This document shows, in pieces, positions 42,724-52,004 of a stretch of DNA of 64,000 nucleotides. The DNA comes from JBNJEA01 sp051745395 (GTDB taxonomy: Bacteria > Desulfobacterota > Desulfobacteria > Desulfobacterales > Desulfosalsimonadaceae), in the NCBI GenBank assembly GCA_051745395.1, contig JBNJEA010000001.1:1-64000 (forward strand). The letters run 5' to 3'. The notes under the pieces were generated by a model. That model was not told where the DNA came from. It worked only from the letters and a program-made list of their open reading frames with translations, and made no database searches. The position numbers were made by a program, and so were the translations under genes. Every line of letters begins with the position of its first letter. The first letter of the stretch is position 1.

Positions 42724-43529
42724 TGGATAACAGCAGACGAAAATTTCTGAAAACCGCCGGATATTCGGTGATCGGAATTGGTGCGGGCTCGATGCTGATC
42801 ACCCTGGCGCCGAAAATCACCCGTGCCAGCCAGGAAAAATCCAAGCCGCGATACACCGACCAGCCCGAGGCAAAGAAGGCCACACGGTGGGGTATGGTGA
42901 TCGATACGCGCAAAATCGATTCCGCTATCAACCGCAAAATCCAGGATGCCTGCCATAAGGTCCACAACGTGCCCGACCATGTGGCCGAGTTCGACAAAAA
43001 AGACCATGAAATCAAGTGGATCTGGTCGACCGGATATCTGCACGCATTCCCGGGCCGTGAAAACCAGTTTTTGACCGACAAGCTGGCGGACAAAAAAATC
43101 CCCGTGCTGTGCAACCATTGCGACAATCCGCCGTGTGTCCAGGCCTGTCCGACCAAAGCGACGTTTAAGCGCGAATCCGACGGCATCGTGTTGATGGATT
43201 TTCATCGCTGCATCGGCTGCCGCTTCTGCGTGGCGGCCTGCCCCTATGGGGCCCGGAGTTTTAATTTCCGCGATCCCCGGCCGGCCATTAAAGAGGAAAA
43301 TCCGGATTTTCCAACCCGCATGAAAGGCGTCGTGGAGAAATGCAACTTCTGCGCCGAACGCCTGGCCGACGGCAAAATGCCGGCTTGCGTGGAAGCTTCT
43401 GAAGGAGCACTGGTTTTCGGCGATTTAAACGACCCGGATTCCGAGATCCGGAAACTGCTGGCTGATGAATATGCCATCCGGCGGAAAGTGAGCCTCGGTA
43501 CGTACCCGTCCGTATTTTATATCGTATGA
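42723..43529 (+). CDS. dsrO: DsrO, periplasmic iron-sulfur protein with Tat signal
   Basis: The 268-residue ferredoxin-like protein has a twin-arginine signal (NSRRKFLKTAG, residues 3-13) and hydrophobic core, so it is exported folded. Four [4Fe-4S]-type cysteine groups follow, including CNHCDNPPCVQACPTKAT and CIGCRFCVAACPYG. It connects DsrJ to the DsrP membrane subunit. ATG at 42723 abuts the dsrJ stop; an upstream in-frame extension lies within dsrJ and lacks a signal. Confidence 0.95.
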   Translation: MDNSRRKFLKTAGYSVIGIGAGSMLITLAPKITRASQEKSKPRYTDQPEAKKATRWGMVIDTRKIDSAINRKIQDACHKVHNVPDHVAEFDKKDHEIKWIWSTGYLHAFPGRENQFLTDKLADKKIPVLCNHCDNPPCVQACPTKATFKRESDGIVLMDFHRCIGCRFCVAACPYGARSFNFRDPRPAIKEENPDFPTRMKGVVEKCNFCAERLADGKMPACVEASEGALVFGDLNDPDSEIRKLLADEYAIRRKVSLGTYPSVFYIV

Positions 43530-43547
43530 TCATCGTATGAGGGAGCT

Positions 43548-44705
43548 ATGCTAGAAAAAGCGCTAAAAGGAAACAAGTCATACTGGATGTGGCTGGGGGC
43601 GCTGGTGGTAATCACCGCGATCGGGTTTGTGTTTTATTTGCGCCAGCTGGAATTCGGCCTGGGAATTACGGGCATGAACCGCGACGTTACCTGGGGCTTC
43701 TACATTGCCCAGTTTACCTTCCTGGTCGGTGTGGCGGCCTCGGCCGTGATGCTGGTGCTGCCCTATTACCTCCACGATTATAAGACCTTCGGCAAAATCA
43801 CCGTGCTGGGCGAATTTCTGGCGGTGGCCTCGGTGCTGATGTGCATGCTGTTTATCGTGGTCGACCTCGGCCAGCCGATGCGGCTGATGAACGTCATTTT
43901 TTACCCCTCGCCCAAGTCCATGCTGTTTTGGGACATGATCGTCTTAAACGGCTATTTGTTTTTAAATATCATTATCGGATGGAACGTGCTGGATGCGGAA
44001 CGAAACGGCGTGCCGGTTGAGAAATGGGTCAAGCCGCTGATTTATATCTCCATCCCCTGGGCCATCAGTATCCATACGGTAACGGCCTTTCTCTATTGCG
44101 GTCTGCCCGGCCGGGGGTTCTGGCTGACAGCCGTGTTGGCCCCCCGCTTTCTGGCCTCCGCTTTTGCCGCCGGTCCGGCCTTTTTGATCCTGCTGAGTTT
44201 CATCCTTCGCAAGTTTACCAATTTTGACCCGGGTGACAAGCCGATTCAGACACTGGCCAAAATCGTGGCCTACGGCGCCATTGCCAACCTGTTTTTCTTC
44301 GGCTGCGAGGTCTTTGTGGCGGCCTACAGCCAGATTCCGGAGCACACGGCGCATTTGAAATACCTGTTTCTCGGTTTGCACGGCCACGGCGTGCTGGTGC
44401 CCTGGATGTGGAGCTCGGTTGCCTTGATGCTGGCGGCCATCGTTTTGCTGCTCATTCCTTCGGCCCGGCAAAACAATGCCGTTCTCGGCGTGGCCTGCGC
44501 GATGATCTTTATCGGTGTCTGGATCGATAAGGGCCTGGGCATGATTTCCGGCGGTTTTATCCCCAATCCGTTGCATGAGATCAACGAATACGTGCCATCT
44601 GTACCTGAAGTGATTATTACCATCGGAGTGTATGCTGTGGGATTACTTGTTCTGACGTTGCTCTATAAAGTGGTTGTGGGGGTTAAGGAAGAAGTCGGGG
44701 GATAA
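43548..44705 (+). CDS. dsrP: DsrP, NrfD-family membrane subunit
   Basis: The 385-residue protein has about ten hydrophobic segments and resembles NrfD/PsrC quinol-interacting subunits (WGFYIAQFTFLVGVAASAVM near residue 50, PWAISIHTVTAFLYCGLPG near 170). No haem-binding pattern is obvious, as expected for NrfD. It completes dsrMKJOP and probably links menaquinol to DsrO. It starts 18 bases after dsrO with GAGGGAG before ATG. Confidence 0.94.
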   Translation: MLEKALKGNKSYWMWLGALVVITAIGFVFYLRQLEFGLGITGMNRDVTWGFYIAQFTFLVGVAASAVMLVLPYYLHDYKTFGKITVLGEFLAVASVLMCMLFIVVDLGQPMRLMNVIFYPSPKSMLFWDMIVLNGYLFLNIIIGWNVLDAERNGVPVEKWVKPLIYISIPWAISIHTVTAFLYCGLPGRGFWLTAVLAPRFLASAFAAGPAFLILLSFILRKFTNFDPGDKPIQTLAKIVAYGAIANLFFFGCEVFVAAYSQIPEHTAHLKYLFLGLHGHGVLVPWMWSSVALMLAAIVLLLIPSARQNNAVLGVACAMIFIGVWIDKGLGMISGGFIPNPLHEINEYVPSVPEVIITIGVYAVGLLVLTLLYKVVVGVKEEVGG

Positions 44706-44722
44706 CCCCGCCGGATTTTTTG

Positions 44723-44773
44723 TATAAAAAGGGTTTGTCCAACCGGGTTGGATAAACCCTTTTTATGTTTTTT
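44723..44773 (+). terminator. Strong intrinsic terminator of the dsr operon
   Basis: A long stem starts TATAAAAAGGGTTT and closes with AAACCCTTTTTAT, with an inner TCCAACC/GGGTTGGA pair, followed by TTTTTT. It lies 18 bases after dsrP and separates the dsr operon from rplU. Confidence 0.92.
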
Positions 44774-44774
44774 G

Positions 44775-44802
44775 TTGACAATAAAAGATATTATCCTATA
44801 CT
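44775..44802 (+). promoter_or_regulatory. Sigma-70 promoter of rplU-rpmA-obgE
   Basis: TTGACA (44775-44780), a 16-base spacer and TATACT (44797-44802) lie directly after the dsr terminator and about 50 bases before rplU. Confidence 0.78.
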
Positions 44803-44855
44803 TTTCTGGTTTAAACTTATAAACCATCAAGCGGGCAAGAAATGGAGGTTGGACC

Positions 44856-45170
44856 ATGTATGCAGTGGTTGCCACGGGCGGCAAACAATATAAGGTGGCC
44901 GAAGGCGATGTCTTGCGCATCGAAAAGATTCCCGGCCAAGTCGGGGATACGGTAAGCTTAGACGAGGTGCTGATGGTCGCAGACGGTGACCGAGTCGATA
45001 TCGGCCGGCCCAAGGTGGCCAATGCCGCCGTCAATGCGCGTATCGTCGAGCAGGGCAAGGGCAAGAAGGTGCTTGTTTTCAAGTACAAGCGCCGCAAGCG
45101 CTATCGCCGGATGAAGGGGCATCGGCAGCCGTTTACCGCCGTTAAGATCGACAATATCGTCAACGGCTGA
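44856..45170 (+). CDS. rplU: 50S ribosomal protein L21
   Basis: The 104-residue protein begins MYAVVATGGKQYKVAEGDVL and ends with the basic KYKRRKRYRRMKGHRQPFTA, matching L21. L21 binds 23S rRNA. A GGAGGTTGG site precedes ATG at 44856. It heads the rplU-rpmA-obgE unit. Its stop codon lies inside the left arm of a 124-bp palindromic element. Confidence 0.97.
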   Translation: MYAVVATGGKQYKVAEGDVLRIEKIPGQVGDTVSLDEVLMVADGDRVDIGRPKVANAAVNARIVEQGKGKKVLVFKYKRRKRYRRMKGHRQPFTAVKIDNIVNG

Positions 45171-45290
45171 AAAGTCCCTTTATGTTCAATTTCTGCGTCA
45201 GGCTCAAATTTTAATCCTCGAAATACTTCAGTATGTCTCCGGTTAAAATTTTCGCCTTCCTTGAACTTGAACATAAATTGAACTTTTCAG
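45167..45290. repeat. 124-bp nested imperfect palindrome between rplU and rpmA
   Basis: Three exact inverted pairs share one centre (about 45228.5): CTGAAAAGT/ACTTTTCAG (45167-45175, 45282-45290), AAATTTTAA/TTAAAATTT (45206-45214, 45243-45251) and ATACT/AGTAT (45223-45227, 45230-45234). Pairs such as AGGC/GCCT at 45200-45203 also match. The left arm overlaps the rplU stop codon. It would fold as a long hairpin in the transcript. Confidence 0.85.
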
Positions 45291-45348
45291 AGTCGTTTGC
45301 AGGAAATTCATATTATACAACAATTCTTTGTTTGCAGCAGAGGTTGAA

Positions 45349-45603
45349 ATGGCACACAAAAAAGCAGGCGGCAGTTCAAAGAACGGTCGGGACAGCCGCG
45401 GACAACGACGGGGTGTAAAGCGTTACGGTGGCCAGCAGGTACGCGCCGGCAATATCCTGGTGCGGCAGCTTGGCACCAAGATCCATCCCGGCGAAAACGT
45501 CGGAATGGGCAAGGATTATACGATTTTTTCAAAAATCGACGGCGTGGTCGCCTACGAGCGGATGGGCAAATCCCGGAAAAAAGTCAGCGTACATGCAGCG
45601 TGA
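45349..45603 (+). CDS. rpmA: 50S ribosomal protein L27
   Basis: The 84-residue protein starts MAHKKAGGSSKNGRDSRGQR and continues RYGGQQVRAGNILVRQLGTK, matching L27. It acts at the peptidyl transferase centre. ATG at 45349 follows AGAGGTTGA. The stop overlaps the obgE GTG (GTGA), so obgE is translationally coupled. The 178-base gap after rplU is mostly the palindromic element. Confidence 0.97.
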   Translation: MAHKKAGGSSKNGRDSRGQRRGVKRYGGQQVRAGNILVRQLGTKIHPGENVGMGKDYTIFSKIDGVVAYERMGKSRKKVSVHAA

Positions 45604-46607
45604 AATTCATTGATGAAGCCGTCATTACTGTTGCCGCCGGAAACGGAGGACGCGGTTGCGTCAGTTTCAGGCGCGAAAAATACGTACCGCGGGGCGGCCC
45701 GGATGGCGGTGACGGCGGCGACGGCGGCGATGTCATAATCCGGACAACCGCCCGCCGGCGGACCCTTTACCAGTTCCAGTACAAAAAGCATTTCAAGGCC
45801 GCAGACGGCGGGGCCGGCCAGGGCAAGCAAAAAACCGGCCGAAGCGGCCGGGACGTGGTGCTCGAACTGCCGCCCGGCACCGTTGTCCGCGACGGCCAAA
45901 CCGGGGACTTGGTCTGCGATTGCATCGAAGACGGTCAAACCCTCGTAATCGCCCGCGGCGGCCGGGGCGGGCGCGGAAACATGCGTTTTGCCACCTCCAC
46001 CAACCGGGCTCCCCGCCATGCACAGCCCGGACTGGCCGGCGAGAGCAAAACCCTGCAGCTGGATTTGAAACTGATAGCCGATGTCGGCATCATCGGCATG
46101 CCCAACGCTGGCAAATCCACCCTCATCAGTCGGCTTTCCGCTGCGCGTCCCAAAATCGCAGATTATCCCTTTACCACCATTTATCCGATCCTCGGTGTTG
46201 TTGCCGCCGGTGACGCGGAGCCGTTCGTGCTGGCCGATATTCCCGGTTTGATCGAGGGGGCCCACCAGGGCGCCGGTTTAGGGACTCGCTTTTTGCGGCA
46301 CGTGGAACGGACCCGATTGTTGCTCCACCTCATGGATGCCGCCACCATTGATCCGCAAGATCCCCTGGCCGCCTATCATATCATCAACAACGAACTGGCC
46401 GGTTTTTCCGAGACGCTGGCGCAAAAACCCCGGATCATCGCCGTTAACAAAATGGATCTTTCCGACAGCGCCACTTTGTTGAACCGGGTGGCCGAGGCGT
46501 TGCCCGAAATCCCCGTATTCGGAATTTCCGCCGCCACCGGCCAGGGCCTCGATTCATTGCAAAACGCATTGATTGCGGCCGTTTTTTCCGACCGAGCCAC
46601 CGGATAA
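45600..46607 (+). CDS. obgE: Obg family GTPase (CgtA/ObgE)
   Basis: The 335-residue GTPase has the glycine-rich Obg fold (VAAGNGGRGCVSFRREKY and GGPDGGDGGDGGDV) and G motifs GMPNAGKSTL (about residue 168), DIPGLIEGA and NKMDLS. It works in 50S assembly and stress control. The GTG start at 45600 is fixed by overlap with rpmA. The C-terminal OCT domain of some homologues is absent. It is followed 5 bases later by proB. Confidence 0.96.
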   Translation: MKFIDEAVITVAAGNGGRGCVSFRREKYVPRGGPDGGDGGDGGDVIIRTTARRRTLYQFQYKKHFKAADGGAGQGKQKTGRSGRDVVLELPPGTVVRDGQTGDLVCDCIEDGQTLVIARGGRGGRGNMRFATSTNRAPRHAQPGLAGESKTLQLDLKLIADVGIIGMPNAGKSTLISRLSAARPKIADYPFTTIYPILGVVAAGDAEPFVLADIPGLIEGAHQGAGLGTRFLRHVERTRLLLHLMDAATIDPQDPLAAYHIINNELAGFSETLAQKPRIIAVNKMDLSDSATLLNRVAEALPEIPVFGISAATGQGLDSLQNALIAAVFSDRATG

Positions 46608-46612
46608 AGCCG

Positions 46613-47779
46613 ATGGCCAACCACCGGACTTGCCCCATGACCTTTGATCGAGCCCCTTATTTCAATCAGCTCCGCCGCGTGGTCATCAAAATCGGCAGCG
46701 GGGTCCTCACCGGCGCCTACGGGCTAAACAACGCCGTGATCGACCGGTTGAGCCACCAGATCAATGATTTGCTCGATTCGGGCATAGAGGTGTTGCTGGT
46801 CTCTTCCGGGGCCATGGCCGCCGGTCAGAAAAAAGTCGGCCTGGACCGCCGGCCGGATGAAATCCCCAGGCGCCAGGCTGTGGCGGCCGTGGGCCAGGCC
46901 GGGTTGATGCTGACCTATGAAACGGCCTTTGCCCGCTATGATCGCAAGGTGGCCCAAATCCTTCTGACCAACGATGATTTAAGCGTCAGCCGCCGCCGGT
47001 ATTTAAATGCCCGCAATACCCTGCATACCCTGCTGTCCTGGCAGGTGTTGCCGATTATCAATGAAAACGACACCGTGGTGGTCGAAGAAATCAAGTTCGG
47101 CGACAACGACAATCTGTCGGCTTTGATTGCCTTGATGATGAATGCCGATGTGCTGATCAACCTCACCGATATCGATTCTCTGTATACCGGCGATCCTCGT
47201 TCGGATCCGGCCGCGCAAAAGATTGAAGTGGTCGACGACATCAACCGGGAAATCGAAACAGTGGCCAGCGGCCTGCCCGGGGCCCTGGGCACCGGCGGCA
47301 TGCTGTCGAAAATCAAGGCCGCCCGGAAAGTCACCGCGGCCGGCATTCCCATGGTCATTGCCAACGGGGGGGCCGAGGATATATTACAGAAACTTTTTTC
47401 GGCCGCTTCGTGCGGCACCTTTTTCGTACCGGCCCGTGCCAGGCTTTCCAACCGGAAATGCTGGATCGGTTTTACGGTCAAGCCGAAAGGCACCATTACC
47501 ATCGACGACGGGGCAGTGGCCGCCATTATGGAGAAAGGAAAAAGCCTGCTGCCCGGCGGCATCGTCAAGGCCGAAGGCGAGTTCGGCATCGGCGCGCCGG
47601 TGATGATCAAAGACCGCCGCGGCCGGGGGTTGGCCACCGGCCTGGTCAATTACAGCGCCTCTGAAATTCGCAAAATCATGGGGTGCCAGTCTCACCAGAT
47701 CAAGGAGGTGCTGCATTACAAGCCCTATGATGAAGTCATCCATCGCGACAACATGGCCGTGCTGGGCGAATGCGAGTAA
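46613..47779 (+). CDS. proB: Glutamate 5-kinase
   Basis: The 388-residue enzyme phosphorylates glutamate for proline synthesis. It has the amino-acid-kinase core (VVIKIGSGVLTG, VSSGAMAAGQKKVG, NENDTVVVEEIKFGDNDNLS) and a C-terminal PUA domain (GAVAAIMEKGKSLLPGGIVK). ATG at 46613 lacks a clear ribosome-binding site; ATG at 46637 is an alternative. It is separated from proA by 188 bases, which hold no clear gene. Confidence 0.95.
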   Translation: MANHRTCPMTFDRAPYFNQLRRVVIKIGSGVLTGAYGLNNAVIDRLSHQINDLLDSGIEVLLVSSGAMAAGQKKVGLDRRPDEIPRRQAVAAVGQAGLMLTYETAFARYDRKVAQILLTNDDLSVSRRRYLNARNTLHTLLSWQVLPIINENDTVVVEEIKFGDNDNLSALIALMMNADVLINLTDIDSLYTGDPRSDPAAQKIEVVDDINREIETVASGLPGALGTGGMLSKIKAARKVTAAGIPMVIANGGAEDILQKLFSAASCGTFFVPARARLSNRKCWIGFTVKPKGTITIDDGAVAAIMEKGKSLLPGGIVKAEGEFGIGAPVMIKDRRGRGLATGLVNYSASEIRKIMGCQSHQIKEVLHYKPYDEVIHRDNMAVLGECE

Positions 47780-47967
47780 AAAAGGGGTCGGCGGCACAAA
47801 GCGGGCCCGGCAAAGAACCTTTTTTGCGGTTCGGCAATTCGTAATTGATCATCACGCAAAAGTGACGTATTTTGGAACTGTTTTTTATCGGGCCGAACCA
47901 ACAGTGAAATTATGGAAGACCCCCACGGAGACAAGCGACGCAGGGAGGGGGAAAGGATGGAATTGTC

Positions 47968-49224
47968 ATGACGATTGAATCGATTGTCACGGAAATGGCC
48001 GGTGCGGCACAGTCGGCCGCCGGTAAGCTGGCCGGCTTTTCATCTGTGGAAAAAAACGCGGCACTGGAAAAGATCGCGGAAAAGCTCGTCAAAAACGCAG
48101 ACGCCATCCAGGCCGAAAACAAGCGCGATACGGAGAAGGCCCGGCAAAACGGATTGCCGGCAGCACTGATTGATCGCTTGACCATCACGGATCAAACCAT
48201 TTCCTCCATGGCCGACGGCCTGCGGGAGGTGGCCGCCCTCGAAGATCCGGTCGGTTCGGCCGATAAGACCTGGCTGCGCCCCAATGGCCTGGAGGTTTCC
48301 CGGGTCCGGATTCCACTGGGTGTTATCGGCATTATTTATGAATCCCGGCCCAACGTGACCATTGATGCAGCCGGGTTGTGCATCAAATCCGGCAATGCCG
48401 TTATTCTGCGCGGCGGCTCAGAGGCGCTTGCCTCCAACCGGGCCCTGGCGCAACTGATCTCCGAAGCCCTTGACGATGCCGGCCTGCCCCCCAAGGCCGT
48501 TCAGATCGTCCCGGTGGCCGAGCGCGAAGCCGTCACGTACCTGTTGCAGCAGCAAGACGCCGTGGACCTGATCATCCCCCGCGGCGGGGAGGGCCTGATC
48601 CGCTATGTGGCGGAAAATTCGAGCATTCCCGTTTTAAAACATTACAAGGGCGTCTGTCATGTCTACGTGGATGACGGGGCGGATCTGTCCATGGCCGCCG
48701 ATATCTGCTTAAATGCCAAGGTCCAGCGGCCCGGCGTCTGCAACGCCATGGAAACGCTGTTAATACATCGCAATATGGCCGAAACCTTTCTGCCGGAAAT
48801 GGCCCAACAGTTCTTCGAGGCCGGTGTTGCGCTCCGGGGTTGCGAACAAACGCAGAAGCTGGTGCCCGAAGCCGTCGCCGCTACAAAAGACGATTGGTCC
48901 GAGGAATACCTGGACCTGATTTTATCCGTAAAGGTCGTCGACGACATGGCCGCTGCCATGGACCACATTGCCCGTTACGGCTCCCGCCATACCGAGGCCA
49001 TCGTAACCGCGGACTATCAGCGGGCCCGGCGGTTTTTGCAGCGGGTTGACTCCTCGGTGGTTTTGGTCAATGCCTCGACCCGGTTCAACGACGGCGGGCA
49101 ACTGGGACTGGGCGCGGAGATGGGAATCAGCACCTCGAAACTCCATGCCTTCGGCCCCATGGGGCTGGCGGAGTTGACCACCACGAAATTCGTGGTCCGG
49201 GGCGAGGGACAGGTGCGGACGTAA
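47968..49224 (+). CDS. proA: Gamma-glutamyl phosphate reductase
   Basis: The 418-residue aldehyde-dehydrogenase-fold enzyme makes glutamate-5-semialdehyde. It shows RIPLGVIGIIYESRPNVTID, the NADPH-binding LRGGSEALASN and the catalytic cysteine in VQRPGVCNAMETLL (about residue 258). GGAAAGG precedes ATG at 47968. With proB it gives the first two steps of proline synthesis; the proC step is not in the window. Confidence 0.96.
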   Translation: MTIESIVTEMAGAAQSAAGKLAGFSSVEKNAALEKIAEKLVKNADAIQAENKRDTEKARQNGLPAALIDRLTITDQTISSMADGLREVAALEDPVGSADKTWLRPNGLEVSRVRIPLGVIGIIYESRPNVTIDAAGLCIKSGNAVILRGGSEALASNRALAQLISEALDDAGLPPKAVQIVPVAEREAVTYLLQQQDAVDLIIPRGGEGLIRYVAENSSIPVLKHYKGVCHVYVDDGADLSMAADICLNAKVQRPGVCNAMETLLIHRNMAETFLPEMAQQFFEAGVALRGCEQTQKLVPEAVAATKDDWSEEYLDLILSVKVVDDMAAAMDHIARYGSRHTEAIVTADYQRARRFLQRVDSSVVLVNASTRFNDGGQLGLGAEMGISTSKLHAFGPMGLAELTTTKFVVRGEGQVRT

Positions 49225-49235
49225 GACACGGTTTT

Positions 49236-49266
49236 AAGGTGAAAGGTCCGGGGTTTAGGGTTCAAC
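49236..49266 (+). repeat. Dispersed GGTTCAAGGTC-type intergenic repeat, copy 2
   Basis: AAGGTGAAAGGTCCGGGG then TTTAGGG matches the stretch at 22061-22093 with about four differences in 26 bases. It lies in the 139-base gap between proA and nadD. Confidence 0.6.
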
Positions 49267-49363
49267 GTTACCGGCCGGACGCGGGGAAAGGGGTTCCCAT
49301 GCGGCGGCCGAAGGGGGTAAATGGTTTGAAACTTGCATCTGACCTAACGGGCAAAGACGTGCT

Positions 49364-50032
49364 TTGAAACGGGCGGGTCTGTTCGGCGGCACATTTGATC
49401 CCGTGCACTTCGGGCACTTGCGGACGGCGCTGGAAGTGCGGCAGGGCTTTGACATGGACCGGCTGTATTTCATTCCGGCCGCCATCCCGCCCCACAAGGC
49501 AAGCGGGGGCATCGCCGATGCCGGCCGCCGGTATGAAATGCTGTCGCAAGCCATTGCCGGCGAAAAACGCTTTTGTCTCTCCGACGTGGAATTGCGCCGG
49601 CCGGGCCGGTCCTACACCATTGATACGGTGCGCGAGATTGGACAAAGCCTGGAAGAAGACACCCGGCTGTATCTGATTGTCGGCTTGGATGCCTTTCTGG
49701 AAATCGATACCTGGAAGGCCTATGGGCAATTGTTTGAAGAAATTTCCTTTATTGTAATGTCCCGGCCGCCCGGGACCGCAGGCGCGGTAAATGACGGGTT
49801 TGAAGGGGTGAGGCGTTACGTGAAGGAAAAGATTTCGGCCGATTATGCGTTTGACGCAAAAACGGCCTGTTTGACCCATCGGCGGCTGCATCCGATCCAT
49901 CTGTTTGCCGTCACGCCGCTGGGCATATCGGCCACCCGGATCCGTCGGGCCGTGGGCCGGGGCGAGTCGGTGAAATACCTGGTCCCGGATGCGGTGGCCC
50001 AATATATTGGAAAACAAGGTTTGTACCGATGA
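49364..50032 (+). CDS. nadD: Nicotinate-nucleotide adenylyltransferase
   Basis: The 222-residue protein has the nucleotidyltransferase signature GLFGGTFDPVHFGHL (HxGH in FGHL), ISATRIRRAVGRGE (about 185) and FIPAAIPPHKASGG. It makes deamido-NAD from nicotinate mononucleotide. The start is TTG at 49364; no ATG is in frame nearby. It is followed by a 4-base overlap with rsfS, the usual pair. Confidence 0.94.
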   Translation: MKRAGLFGGTFDPVHFGHLRTALEVRQGFDMDRLYFIPAAIPPHKASGGIADAGRRYEMLSQAIAGEKRFCLSDVELRRPGRSYTIDTVREIGQSLEEDTRLYLIVGLDAFLEIDTWKAYGQLFEEISFIVMSRPPGTAGAVNDGFEGVRRYVKEKISADYAFDAKTACLTHRRLHPIHLFAVTPLGISATRIRRAVGRGESVKYLVPDAVAQYIGKQGLYR

Positions 50033-50430
50033 CCGAAAACGGACTGGCCCAATGGCTGAAGATTTACGTCAAAGCGGCCCTGGGCCGGAAGGCAATCGAA
50101 CTGGTCCTGCTCGATGTCCGGGGTGTTACCGACGTGGCTGATGTATTTATGGTTTGCAGCGGCCGCTCAAACCGTCAGGTAACCGCGATTGCCGAATTTA
50201 TCGAAAAAGAGCTCAAAAAAAGCGGCATTAAGCCGTTGAGTGCCGAAGGGATCAAGGAGGGCCATTGGGCGCTGCTTGATTACGGCCACGTGGTGATCCA
50301 CGTGTTTTACGACCCGGTGCGCCGGTTCTACGATATCGAAAGCCTGTGGGCCGATGCCGGTCGGATCGCCGTGGAGACCATCGTCGATGTCACAGAGACC
50401 AACAGGGATTGGGAGCAACAAAATGAGTGA
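50029..50430 (+). CDS. rsfS: Ribosome silencing factor
   Basis: The 133-residue protein matches RsfS/Iojap: VLLDVRGVTDVADVFMVCSG, then GHWALLDYGHVVIHVFYDPV and the C-terminal SLWADA. It binds L14 and keeps subunits apart when nutrients are low. It overlaps nadD by 4 bases and gpmI by 8 bases, so the three genes are coupled. Confidence 0.95.
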   Translation: MTENGLAQWLKIYVKAALGRKAIELVLLDVRGVTDVADVFMVCSGRSNRQVTAIAEFIEKELKKSGIKPLSAEGIKEGHWALLDYGHVVIHVFYDPVRRFYDIESLWADAGRIAVETIVDVTETNRDWEQQNE

Positions 50431-51976
50431 TCCGCCGAAGAAGCGATGTCTGCTGTTAATACTCGATGGCTGGGGAATTGCCGACCCGGGCGAACACAAT
50501 GCCGTGTGGGTGGCCAAGACCCCGTTTTTAGACGGCTTGAAAACCGAATACCCCAACACCCAACTCGCGTGTGCCGGAAAAGCCGTGGGCCTTCCCGAAG
50601 GCATCATGGGCAATTCAGAGGTGGGGCACTTAAATATCGGCGCCGGCCGGGTAGTCTACCAGGCCCTGTTGCGCATTGACGTGGCCATCGAAGACGGGTC
50701 GTTTTTCGATAACCCCGCGCTGGTCCACGCCATGGAAGCCGTGGACCGGCGCGGCACGGCCCTGCACCTGATGGGGTTGGTATCCGATGGCGGTGTTCAC
50801 AGCCAGATGACCCACCTGTATGCCTTAATCGATATGGCGGCCCGTTTCGGACTGGAAAAGGTTTATGTGCATGCCATTTTAGACGGCCGCGACACTCCGC
50901 CTGACAAGGGGGTGACCTATATCAGCCGGTTGCAGCAGGCGCTCGATGAAAAAGGGGTCGGCCAAATCGCCACCGTTTGCGGCCGTTATTACGCCATGGA
51001 CCGCGACAAACGCTGGCAGCGTACCGAACTGGCCTATCGGCTCTACACCCTGGCCGAGGGAGAAGCCGAAACCGATCCGGTTGCCGCCGTCAAAAATGCA
51101 TATGCCCGGGGCGAGACTGACGAGTTTGTCAAACCCGTGGTGATAACGGCCAAAGACGGCCACCCCCGGGCCACGGTGGACGACGGCGATGGGGTGATCT
51201 TTTTCAATTTTCGCCCCGATCGCGTCCGTCAGATCACCCGGGCGTTTACGGCCGCGGAATTCGACGAATTCCAGCGGCCGAAAGTGCCCGCCCTGGCCGA
51301 TTATGTCTGCATGGCCCCCTATGATGAGACCTTTGACCTGCCCGTGGCCTTTACGCCGATGCAGCCGGAAAATATCCTCGGCGAAGTCATCAGCAACGCG
51401 GGGCTGCGGCAACTGCGCCTGGCGGAAACGGAAAAATACGCCCATGTAACCTATTTTTTCAACGGCGGCCGCGAAGTACCGTTTGCCGGTGAAGACCGGA
51501 AATTGATTCCCTCGCCCCGCGAGGTGGGCACCTATGATGAAAAACCGGAAATGAGCGCCCATGAAGTAGCCGATGAAGCCGTAACGCGCATTGAAAAAAA
51601 TACGTATCACCTGGTGGTGATCAATTTTGCCAACCTGGACATGGTGGGGCATACGGGCAGCCTGGAAGCCGCCGTCAAAGCCTGTGAGGCCGTTGACACA
51701 AGTGCGGCCCGGGTGGTGTCGGCAGCACTGGACAACGGCTATAGCGTCATGGTCACCGCCGATCACGGAAACGCGGAGCAGATGGACGATGCCGGCGGAC
51801 CGCATACCGCCCATACCTTAAATCCCGTGCCGTTTGTCCTCATCGATGACCGCTACGGCAGCCGTTGTGTTCTTCGGGAAGGTGTGCTCGGCGACATCGC
51901 CCCCACGGTGCTCGATATTATGGGCATTGCCCAGCCCCCGGAAATGACGTGTCGGACACTGATTGAAACGGAGTGA
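50423..51976 (+). CDS. gpmI: 2,3-bisphosphoglycerate-independent phosphoglycerate mutase
   Basis: The 517-residue alkaline-phosphatase-fold enzyme has the catalytic serine motif GIMGNSEVGHLNIGAGR (about residues 58-74), the metal-binding LILDGWGI at the N-terminus, DGRDTPP and TADHGNAEQM near the C-terminus. It interconverts 2- and 3-phosphoglycerate with manganese. ATG at 50423 overlaps the rsfS stop; an earlier in-frame start lies inside rsfS and does not match the family. Confidence 0.96.
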   Translation: MSDPPKKRCLLLILDGWGIADPGEHNAVWVAKTPFLDGLKTEYPNTQLACAGKAVGLPEGIMGNSEVGHLNIGAGRVVYQALLRIDVAIEDGSFFDNPALVHAMEAVDRRGTALHLMGLVSDGGVHSQMTHLYALIDMAARFGLEKVYVHAILDGRDTPPDKGVTYISRLQQALDEKGVGQIATVCGRYYAMDRDKRWQRTELAYRLYTLAEGEAETDPVAAVKNAYARGETDEFVKPVVITAKDGHPRATVDDGDGVIFFNFRPDRVRQITRAFTAAEFDEFQRPKVPALADYVCMAPYDETFDLPVAFTPMQPENILGEVISNAGLRQLRLAETEKYAHVTYFFNGGREVPFAGEDRKLIPSPREVGTYDEKPEMSAHEVADEAVTRIEKNTYHLVVINFANLDMVGHTGSLEAAVKACEAVDTSAARVVSAALDNGYSVMVTADHGNAEQMDDAGGPHTAHTLNPVPFVLIDDRYGSRCVLREGVLGDIAPTVLDIMGIAQPPEMTCRTLIETE

Positions 51977-52004
51977 AAAACACCTGAAAAACCGGTGAAA
52001 ATCA

